A DNA stretch of 64,000 nucleotides from NCBI GenBank assembly GCA_005406025.1, contig BGZK01000479.1, positions 124,001 to 188,000 on the forward strand. Reading direction: 5' to 3'. This DNA is from Eumeta japonica (taxonomy: Eukaryota; Arthropoda; Insecta; Lepidoptera; Psychidae). A program made the translations under genes and the position numbers. Below the pieces are notes generated by a model. The model saw only the letters and a list, made by a program, of their open reading frames with translations, was not told the origin of the DNA and ran no database searches. Of this stretch, positions 25,201 to 37,200 are shown one piece after another; position 1 is the first letter of the stretch; each line of letters begins with the position of its first letter.

Positions 25201-28200
25201 TTCAACAAAAGGACGTAAGTACCATGAAGATACGCTCTTTTGCTGATGCACCTTAATTTACACTAGTTTGACACTAATAGTCGACATGCCTACTTGTTAT
25301 TCTAATTATAGACGACTAAAGCGCTTATAACTATTCTGTGTGGGAAACATGGAAAAATTGTAACACCGTACTTTTTTCATCTGTAATGCATTTCTTTGTA
25401 ATAATGGCTTCGGAACCCTATAATGAGCGTGATCCGACATGCTCTTGGCCAGTTACTTTTATTGATAACAAATATCGTCAATAGAATAGATTGAAATACA
25501 GGAGAAAATGTTACACCGTTTTGCTTTTATCAATTTATATATGGATACTAGAAAATAAATACTTTATAAATAATCATATAAAACTCGTTAATATAGTAAC
25601 ATATGCACAATTTCACCCTGTACGCTCCTTAAGTTCTACAGACAAATGCGAATTTTCGTTCACGAGGTGAACTCAAACGCACGACACGCTCCGCGCTAAT
25701 GGAAGCCATAACGAAGTCACTTCTAGGGCGGGCCGATTCGTAGCGGAGCCGTGTTCGTCCGGGTCCCTGCAAGCTAAGGGGATTGTCCTCGTTAGCTACC
25801 TGGGGTCCGTGCTCGTCGACACCGCCACACCGTCGCGCTCCCAAGCGAACCGGCTGGGCTGGCGGCCGTCGGCGCTGCATTTTAAGCTTACCTGCCGAAT
25901 TTAGATGTACGCTTTGAAAGGTAAATTGTTTAGTACGATTTAGGTTAAGGCCGACGACTGTTGTGTTTTATGGAAAATCTCCGTGATCCCATAAAACGTA
26001 TTCTGTCTTTCATTAGGAGAATGTAATAGATTTACAATTTATTATTAGTAATCAATTTACAATATATTATTATTTTTTTAATATTAAATGTTACGATTGG
26101 CGACCCTTTTCGATGTATTTTATTCGAATATTTAAGTTTATATTCGCAAGGAGAAATGTCAGTTACTTAAATGAAATGGGTAAACAAAAAAAAAAATTTT
26201 TTTTAATTCAAATTAATGACCTCATCTATGGAAAGTTTTCGGAGATGCATTTTTACTTAAATAATTTTTACTGAACTTTCCACTCACAAAGTAGAAAATA
26301 CCCTTTCAGTCTATTATAAAGTCAGATCACAGTTTTGAAATTCAATTCGAATTCATATTCAAAATAAATTAACAATGCAAAAATGCCAATTTTTTTTATT
26401 CATAATCAAAAAGTTCTGGTGGTTGAAGTACATTTAAAAATGAAGTGCCGAATCCAGGTATTTTAATGTCCTCAACATTAGGCATTTGTCGAATTGTTGT
26501 ATTACTTATTACTTTATGAATTAAAGAGACTGACTCAGGAACTAAAAATTTGAGTATAAAGCGTAACAATTCATACTATAAAGGCATTTGTGTTGTATTC
26601 TTATCAAAATTAAAAATTACATTATTTAACTTCTCAACAAATTTTTCAAAATAATTTTAAATGTTAACTAATTAATTAGATTTTTATAAATCGTTAAATG
26701 CGAATCAGACCAAAATTTATGCGATTAAATCTTACGAAGTTTTTATATTTATGGCTAAGGTCAGGACAGGTAAAATAATTTTGTATATATATTGAATTAA
26801 GATTGTTAAATCTATAATATAATATATTATACATTTAATTTAATTTTAAAATTAAATTAAATATAGAATAAATTAAGATTTTCCGTATATGTTCATGCTT
26901 ACATCGACGCCGGGGGTGACAGTGGTCTCTGTGAAATGCTGCGACATGACGAGATTTATGCTGCGTTTTCGTCTCATTTTGTTCGAAGTTTCTGAAAAAA
27001 AACGAAGATTTTCATATCATTCGTACGAGTAATGTGAAAATCCAGATGCAATAAATTGCACGTACTAAAATAAGATACAATTAATCCGGCACGGTTGATG
27101 CAATGTATTACCTAATTCGTTAGCAGTGTTGAATATGCCATCAGACACTTGTTCGTTGTTATGTGCAGAGTATGCGCATCTGTAACAATAAGAGAGTAGA
27201 TCCTAAATTAGATTATACAAACTTATACACATTTATACAAGATCAAAATCAGTTTCAGTGCACAGATCGAGGATTGTTAAACTGAATACATTGAAACAAT
27301 TTTCGATGTATACATACATTTATATATATGTATGTAAATATATTGTTGTACTGATTATAAATGTCTACTTTCTATATAATTAACAAATTGTATTCTAAGA
27401 AAAAAAAAAACTAATAAAACAAATACATTGTGTCACTTTGCGGTTTACTGGTTAAAGCAACAGCAGCTCCAATGCGTAGGTCAAACTGAAAGTCGACAGA
27501 AAATCAAAAACTGAGCAAACTAAGGAGTTATTTTAAATAATATTGTTTTTAAAAATAGTGTACGTTGGATGGGATGTAATCACTGATAGAGACACTTTGT
27601 CCATTTCGCATTTAGGGGTCGTTTCGACGGCCTTTTCATACTGCTTCCTCGGCGTTTGTAAATCATTTTCCTTAAAATTTTCTATTATTTTAGGATATAA
27701 ATAAAAATTGTATGGTGCGAGGTCTGGACTGTAAGGCATGTGAGCCAATATTACTATATCTAACGTCCCCAAATACATAGTTGTTTGCCTCGCGGTATGT
27801 GGTGAAAAGTTGTCACAATGAAGGTGAATCCTACTGCGACATCGTTTCTTTTCCGAAGCAAGAGCCAGGCAATTGTTAGTGTAAAAGTCTGCAGTGACTA
27901 TTATTTCATATTTTAAAATAATTATTACATAATGACTTATCACTCTTTAAAAAGAAGCTCCCATATTTTTTTCCAACGTTTCGATCTAATTTTATTGTAG
28001 TAGGCGTCTCCTAGAAAAGAAACACCCTTTGAGCAGACTGTCTTTTGGTTTCTAAATTTTAACAGTAAATTCAGCTTTCATCACTTGTAACCATGTCGTG
28101 TACAGCATTTGAGTCATTACCAGCAAATCTTACCGGCACCAATCAACACGACGGAGCTTTTGAGCGTCGGTTAAATTACGAAGTATCCATCCAATGTTTT

Positions 28201-31200
28201 CTGACCGCTAAATGTTCATGAAGGTTTTTGTGAACTTGAGTAATATCGATGCCTAAGGTTGTGAAAATGTGCTGGTAGGTCCCTCATTTGTCAGTCTCTA
28301 TCGTGAGCCGCACAGCACTGATGTTGCCTTCGGTCGTCGCCGTAGAGGGACATCCGTCACGGAAATCGTCAGTCAGATTAGTGTAACCAAGTTTGAACTC
28401 GTTAAACCATTTATAAACAGTGGCAATGGATGGAGCATCATCATATTAGTCAAAGCAAAGTTTGTTATAACTTTTTTGTTGGTTTAAATGGTAACGTAAA
28501 TCTTAGAAAATCATTATACGAAAATTTTCTCGGGTTAAATTCATGTTACATTAGACAAACAATTTTCTTTTTGCAGCCAATTTGCAAAAACGAATAACAT
28601 ATGAATACATTATACATAACACAGTTGGGAAAGAGTTCCATTTTTTTTATTTAAATGTTTTATTATTTTACAGTTTGTATGTGGCCAATTCTAAAAATGT
28701 TAAACACGTCCTACGTATAACTGTACCACGAATGTGGTTCAGGTTTTTTAAGTCGAGAAATTTCAGCGAGAAAAATGAAGCTCGGTCCCCGGACCCGTTA
28801 CAAATAAAGTTACTTTCAACTTTGTAAATGGTGAAATAAGATCTTCACAATCGCAAAATCATAACTTCCAAAGCTATCATTTTGCAACATATCACAAAAC
28901 TTTTATGGCCTTTGCAAAAGTCTGAGTAGAAGAATGATACTTATGTTTGTCACATCTTATTGTTTTAACTAAGTAATGTACAGTAAGTACATATAAATTT
29001 CTTGATAATTATCCCGGAAGTAGTCCTACCGGTCTCTTGACAGGAAAACTCAGCGGCGGCCTTAGGGAGTGGCGAACAGGACAATCGCCCGGGGCCTCGC
29101 GCGAAGCAAATTTAAAAAAAGTGTAGATTGTTTTTACTATATTTTTTTATTTAAAACTTTTGATTTTGATCTTTAATTATTTATTAAAATTTATAACATA
29201 AAGATAAATTAAAACAAAGTTAGTTAACTTATTCATTCATTTAGTACTTGAATATCGAAACACTTGAAGATTGGTTTTTAATCGTCTAGCACTCGGATCA
29301 ACTCTAGAATTCTGCTCCTCTATTGCTCGGGGAATCCCCGTCGTTCGAGCAATACTTCGTGTTTCATTTCATTCGTCAACTCTTGTCAGCTTGGAATTAT
29401 ATTGCTAGTAGTAGGAGATACAAAACCGTTACTGTACCATACATATCTTTTAATTTTAATGAATATTACGTTCAGTATTTAAAGTATTAAGTGAGCTGGA
29501 AAAGTGTAAATTATAGCATTTGAAATAATGAGTAAGCTGGAAAAGTGTAAAAAAACTGTATGATACTTAAAATTTATTTCTGACTGTTTGTGCGAAACAA
29601 AACAAGATTTACGAAATGAATTCGCGTGATCGTGATGCCGGTAGAAAATTTGAGTCAGGTAGGTAGTTCAAAAAGAAAACAAGCTGTCAAAAGAAAGCAG
29701 ATTAAAGGAAATCTACATCGATCTTTATTTAAATATATAAAAAGTGATGATCAAGGAACTTCTATAAAACATTTATTGACTGAAAGTGACTCTAATCCTG
29801 ATCCAGCCTGAAAACATTCCTTCCACATCGTCATGGATGCCGCCTCCGTCATCAAGTAAAAACAGCGAGGACGATGATGATAAATTGACTACATCATTGA
29901 CTCTTAAGCCACCGATGCCGTCGTCAACACTATCCAGTCAAGAACATAAATCTGAACTCGAGTCTATGTCTACATTCATGACTGCTGGAATGGAAAATCT
30001 GAATCCTCAAAATGACCCCGGTTTGTGGTCCACATAACAATTACTGATATAGACCGAACTGAGATTGTATTAAAAGGTTCGATCCGGGTTAAAGTTGATT
30101 TATTTCCCGTAAATGATAATGGACGGCGTTTAAGTGAATATCATAATAAGATATTATAATATAATAAGTTATAATATATTATAAATTATAATATAATAAT
30201 ATAATATAATAAGAAACAACAAAAAGATATTACTTAATGGTGAAAAGCTTGACAGGCGCTGGATGATTCATTCACAAACAAAGAATGCGGTTTACTGTTT
30301 TACGTGTCAAATATTCGGGCTAGAAAATATAAAGATTGGATCAACTGAAGGAGTGTGTAATTAGAAAAACTTGGGTGATTACCTATAGTCTCACGAATCT
30401 AGTCGACAGCACAAAGATTTTTTTGTTGAAATGGATTAATTTAGAGAATGGTTTAAAAAGTTGTTCCGCTATTGACTCCTTGGCCCAGTCACAAATTGAA
30501 CAAGAAAGGCAACGTTGAAGAGATATTTTAGAAAGATTGCTCGCAATTGTAACTTTTTTAGCATGTCACAGGGGTCATAAAGAGAAGTTAACATATGATT
30601 CAGATTCGAGTTAAACAAACAGCCACTTTATAGATTTAGTAAAGTTAATAGCTCGATTTGATCCCGTGCTGAGACTTCACCTAAAACAAGTAAAAGATAA
30701 GACAATTAATGACCACTATATCGGAAAAAATATTGAAAATGAGCTCATACTATGAATGGCAAGTCACGTGAAGACTCGAATTGTTGAAAAAATAAATAAG
30801 TACTTATTTTTGATTGTACTCGTGACGTTTCTCGTGTGCAGCGACTTTAAACTATCATAAGATTTTTTAATACAAATTAAAGAACATTTTATTGGTTTCT
30901 TAACCGTCGAAAAAACCACAGGTGAGAGTTTGACTAATTATATAATCACAGAATTAGAACGGTTAGGTGTATCATTGCAAAACTGCAAAGGCCAAGGATA
31001 TGATAATGTTGCCAATATGCGTGGTGATAAAAGTGGTGTTCAAAAACGTATCCACTTGCTTATTTTTTACCTTGTGGGAGTCATAGCTGCAATATCATCC
31101 TAGGAGATACATCATCGTCTAAGCAAAATCTTTTTTTCGTTAGCTACAAAGGTCCTATTTAAATGCCCGTTATCGCTAAAACTACTTTCTGAAAGTAGAT

Positions 31201-34200
31201 GGGAGTGCAGGGTAGCATCGGTGAAGACCTTTAAATGCCACCTAAGCGATATATGTGATGCTTTAAAGCATTTAGCTGAAAATACAACAGATTGTCAGTT
31301 GATCAGTGAATGCCATTCTATAGAAAAGGAAATAACTACCTGAGAATTTGTAGTTTCACTTGTCATATGATATGATATTCGTACAAAGATAAATCTTATA
31401 AGTAAATACACAGTGGCAAAGCGAAAACATGCACTTAGATGTGGCTAGACAACACCTAGACGCCTTCTTAAATTGGCTCGATAATTATCGAGAAAATGCT
31501 TTTCGGTCATCCCTTATAACAGCGAGAGAAATAGCCGAGGAAAATGACATTGACAGACAGTTTAAAGAAGACGACGTAAAAGAAGGCATTTTGATTATGA
31601 AGGGGAAGATAAAGCTCATGAATTTCACTATGAAGTCTTAGAACCGCAACAATGTCACCTCTGCAAATTCTCCAACAATAAATCATGTTTACATATTCAG
31701 TAGCTGTGAAAGGCATTGTTATTAAATACTTTATTAGTTGATGTTTTCGTAATATGATGTTATAATAAATATATAAAAACTTATACTAAAAAAATACCTA
31801 CATGTCGATGAATTACATGTAAGTTCAAGGACAAGCACGTGAACGCACGCATCCGCCCGTCTTTGATCCTACGATCGTTAACGCGACAGTCGAAACATGT
31901 TTTGCGATTGTATGCGAGTGTTGTGAGATGTCATTTGATTTGATTGATGATTGATGATTGCTGATTTATGGATGATTGTCTGATTGATCGATGATTGATT
32001 GATTGATTGATCGATGATCAATGATCGGTGATTGATGGTCGATGATAGATGATTGATAATTGATGATCGATTGATGATTGATTCGATTGATTCGATCGAT
32101 TGATTGCGAATGAAGCGCATGCAATGAAAAAAGTTATGTATATTGTGTTTTTCAGAAGTAGAAGTATGGTCAAAGCCGTTCAATTAAATTGATAATTGAA
32201 CAAAACTGTCACGGCGGCCTGGTGAAAACGACACTACTTGTCCAAAGTTCTCCAGTCTCTTAGAATTAGAGGTTTAATGCTGTGCCACGACATCACATAC
32301 TCTTATACCGCTGCGCTTACTGACGATTGTAGTCTTAAAAGGGATCTTAAGATGGATGTCTCACTCACTGGATCTCGCAACGTGAGATTTATGGTTGTTT
32401 CTTTAATTTAAATAAATAGTGCGTGGGCACCGTCTTCAGAGGAGATCGAGCGCGATATTACTGAATATTGTCGCCTGTAAATGATACTTTCCATTTGTAG
32501 AAAATTCATCTACGAAAGTGTAATGACGCTGAAGGAGACTACTTCAAACCTATGTAAATGTCTAATGTCTGACTCATATAGTTTTTCTGTATCTCAACAA
32601 TTTTGGAGCGACCCTATATGATGCAAGTGATTGTGCAAACACTTTAAGAATTTATTTAATCTGCACATTTAGTATTTGAAAATCATCCCTCTCTCCAAGC
32701 GAATATATCCACAAACTATTAGATCTCCGTAGAATGGCCTCAGTGAACGTGAACGTGAAGGGAGGGTATTTTATTAAGGTTTTAAACAATACATATGAGA
32801 TTACGTTAGATTTATTTGCACTGTACAATGTGGTGTACGCCCTTTTTACAAAACACAACCTATTGTCAATCATCGCCAAGTATGGATAATTAAAATTCTG
32901 ACAACCCTAGTATTCAGTGCTGACTTATTTTGCCATAAAATTTACTCTTATAATTTTGCAATCTTACAAACCGAACTGCAAACCAAAAAGAAATCGGATA
33001 AGTGCGAATTTAACTCGCGGAGTAGGGTATCGTACAATGAATATGTTATCTACAATATACTAAAACAAATGCAAATGAAAGTTTCTGCGTAAAATATTGA
33101 GTTTATTATATTTAACTACAATAGACTTATTATGAATTTCTATGTAATACATAAATAAAAAGAAATGTATTTTTTTTTATTTCGGTCTTAGTAGTTTCGG
33201 AAGGGTCAATCATCATCAATTTTCTTAAATAACTTCATAAACTATTTTTATCAAAATCGTAAAAGATATACATATTTGAGATCTTCACACTAACCCTTTC
33301 ATGAGATGCACAGCACGGTACAGATTAAAAAACTTTTTTTTAAAATATGACTTTAAAAAGTGACCTTCATATGTAAAATTCGTTTAAGTACGTTGCGCGT
33401 CCGCATCTGGCTCACACAAAATTCATTTATAGATTTCAATTCAATCGGTCGAGTAGATCCGGAGCAAATCTGCTGTGACAGACATAAAAACACACGAATA
33501 AGTGTAAGGGTATTGTAAGGGTTCGTATTTTTCATTAGGACGTATGGTATGTTAGAATAATACGACCAAAAAAGCTATCGGTTAAATTTTAAACCACCAC
33601 GGCAAAACAGTATCCTCGAGACTATAAGCTGAGAGTTAATTTTGAAATCCGTCATTTATTGCTTTATGGTAAACCAACGCACGAGGAAAACGGATAAAGA
33701 TAAGACCGAGCCGCTGATGGCTTTCAATTGTGCGATGCGAAGTACTCGCGTACCACCTCCTAGTTCACAGTCCAATAAGCATTGGTTTTCGCTTTGATAA
33801 TAGCTTGTATATTTGTTTCGCAGTCGGGCCTTGAGCTTTGTTTCGCGATGATGCCTTGCTTGTAAATATTGATAGTAATATATTCTGTATATCTATCACA
33901 ACTCGCGAATTTGTCTGTGGTTCATTAGTATTATGTTAAAGTATTCTATTTATTTCGTGGACGTAGAATAAGTCCTTGTATCTTTTGTATCTATCCGATT
34001 TTAATTTATTTACCCGTAACCCTTAGCCAACCCTGATAGTGTTCTTGATTTCGATTTTACTCCCGATATCTATTAAGATCCAAGTTCTGCATTCGATTCT
34101 GAGTTTAAACTCAATTTAGGTTGTTGAGAAATGCTTATTATTGTCTACTCCGAATTATTTGAATGACAAAGTATCTTGTCCATTCTTGTCAAGGATTTAT

Positions 34201-37200
34201 CATTCAAGGCTGCTCTCAATTAATTCAAGTCACATAATTTAACTACTATATACAAATGCTGCACAAATAATTTATGTGATCGAATACCTAATCAAAAGAT
34301 CGTATATTGAAAATCCTGATTTTCTCGGAATCTTTTCTCGAGAGTATTAATTTTTCGAAGCGTTGGTAGATTTTGACGAGTTAAAATTATTTTTATTTAT
34401 ATAAAATTAAATTAAATTGAATCCTAAAAAATATAGGTTCTATATGGCAAACAAAGGATTTAATTTAATTTAATTTAATTTTATTTCATTTCAATGTTGA
34501 TCCCATTCTTTGCTTCGATGCAGCTTTCACTTGTAGTTCTGGTTTCGGTTTTGTTCCTGATTCCGATCTGTTTATTTCTCCTTAAAATTACTCTTGAAAA
34601 ATGTTTCCAACAAAAGGTAGCGAATGTTAATCTTAACGTACAGTACCATAACGTAACGTAATTTTAACTAACGTTGTAAGATTCAAGTCTTGCCGGATTG
34701 GTATTTGAAATTAATAATATTGTAGCACGGACAGTATCCTTCGTGAGCGTTAGGGTCACCGGGAACTTAAATCAAAGGTGACGGGAAGATAAAAATGTTT
34801 ATTTAATAAGGTCTTCGATTTCTCTATTTGTGAATCTCGCCTATACTCAATCTAAGACATCGAACGTTTAACAATCCACTTTTGTGTTACTATCGAGGTC
34901 TCTGTACTTGGGCGTCAGCCCTCGTCAACTCTATTTTCTATCTCCGACTGTCTACTTTCTACTCTATTGTTTTTAGCCATTTCGGCTTCTAATATTGTAT
35001 AAATAATTTAAACGCGAATGAAACCAACATTCGCGGGACTGAGCACGGAGGACGGATGCCTCACACGTCACCTACAACCAGCTCAGCTACTACAATATTA
35101 TTATATTATTAATTTCGTATAGACAGACAGAAAAAAAGATTTGACGATAGATATGGCACAGGTATCAAATAAATAGTAATATAAGAGTTTTATATCATTA
35201 TGATCACTAATTTGAGATATTAGGTACATCGAAAATTACGTCATTTGTTCATAGTTCATTTGTCGATTCATCAATATCAGTTCAGTGCCTATTGAGATCA
35301 AAGCAGATAAATAAGTTAACTAACGGCTCATCCTTTTCAAAATATCACTTTAAATACCGCATACCGCGATCAGCATCTATTTAATCTAACTTCTCGTCAG
35401 CGGTACAATTAATTTACAAATTTTTAATTAAAGTATAATTTTATGAAAGCACTCGTAAAGTTAATGAAAACTTGAGGCGGGCTCTTCGCTATCGTAAACT
35501 TTAGTCTCTAACTTAGCTCTCTAGAAATGTATTTACTGTATTCTGCCTTCCTTATCGCTCAAACTCTTCGCCGTCTTGACTTTTTATCTGACGGACACTT
35601 CTGCAAATTACACTTTAGTTTGGGCTGCAATCCGCTAGGGGGAAATGTTGTTTCGGATGAGAACTCAACCCTTAAATTATGCCTATAGGGTACACTCGGA
35701 GACAATAAAAAAAAAAACACAACGACTTTTCGACTACTCGATTCGAGTACACTCAAAACGAGAAAACGCCTCGCAGAGGTCCCTAAGGGCTGGGGACCGC
35801 CTCAAACGTCCCTATAATAAAAAATCGGCGTTATGCGCTAGATAAAGATGAAGGCACCCGATAAAGAGATGAGTATATGCGTGCCGGAAAGAGATAGCAC
35901 GATAAGACAAGATTTGTATAAGGCCGAATGTATTGCGTTTCTCTTTTTATAGAGTACGTGGACGTGGGGCACTGTTTTTTTCGCGTGCCTGTGATAGCGA
36001 ATGAGTGTGTGTTGTATATCAACTACTAGCTTTCGCCTGTGGCTCCGGCTGCGTGGGAATACGCGTGATAATAAATAGATTTTTTCCATTTCTTATAGCA
36101 ATCGATCGCGCTGACAAGCACGAACCGAATTTCGGTTCCGTTTTCGATTTCGAAAATCACCTGTGAGTCAGACACATGGGCGACATTTTAAAGATCTCAT
36201 TTTTATTTTTTTTTTAACCAACGGAATCCCAAAAATATGACATGTCTCGTCAAGATGTCCATACAAATATCGAATTATAGTTTCGAAGATATTTTTGTAA
36301 TAATCTCAGCTAATTTTTGGGACGATTCTTTTACCTACCGGAGTTTTTTGGCGTTTTTTTTTTCTTTTTTCTTTATCATTTTCGATTTTACACATTATTA
36401 TTCTAAATATATAAGTAATCTTCTTTATTACACAAACAATTATACGTATTTTTTTGGTATCTCTTAATTCCACGAGAAAGTAATACACGAGAACCGTAAT
36501 ATAAATTTAACATTTTATAATATTACATAGTAGAAATCGTCGATGCTACCTGAATGTTTAAGATAGAAAATTTGTTATTTACACACATAAAAAAAATCTC
36601 ATTAGATACGTTTTATATTTTTTTAAATTCGTAGAGATTGAAGAGACGGAAGAGATTGGAGAGAATACGATATGAAATCATGCAATAGAACTGCTACAAG
36701 CTAGAAACTATTGTTTTTTACGGGTTACCAGCAACATTAAATATTACAAAAAGTTGTAACTATGAATGTAACAATTAACTTAATAAAATAATTTGTGACA
36801 TAGCAAGTTCACGGCAATTTTTGAAAGGTGAAAACAGAGACAATTGATGTTCTCTTGGTCGATTTTTACATGCTCCTTTTGAGTCACTTACATTCATTAA
36901 TCGTCATTTATCACTGATATAGATTAGAGTAAAGAGCGAAACCGGGATCGTAACTAAGAATGAGAACGCGATCGAAAGCGAAAATAAAGACGGGACTGGA
37001 ATTGAAAGTGAGACGGCAACGAAATAGGAATTGAAAGAAATACGAATCCGAAATCGGAATCAAGGACGAATGGACCGAAATGAGACACGAGAGCGGGATT
37101 TGAATCAGAAATAAGGGCGTTATCGGAACCAAGGTCGATCGAAATGGGAAATGAAATGGCTACTGGGATCGGGAATTAAAATTTAGTGTTTAATGAGATG

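Larger units (their letters stand above)
23310..25799 (-). other. Intron between exons 4 and 5
   Basis: 2.5 kb, filled mainly by two repeats: the element-end plus degenerate array at 24.05-24.54 kb and repeat D at 24.69-25.46 kb. Confidence 0.85.

Noticed and set aside
25629..25880. 83-codon minus-strand frame starting MQRRRPP
   Set aside because: Wrong frame of exon 4; the correct frame reads VSLKC...WERDG.
27533..27943. Possible host gene of 136 codons
   Set aside because: The SPDLAP motif and surrounding frameshifts identify it as a mariner relic.
31905..32110. Short regularly spaced repeats as a CRISPR-like array
   Set aside because: Units vary in phase and there are no unique spacers; it is a simple GATT minisatellite in a eukaryotic intron.
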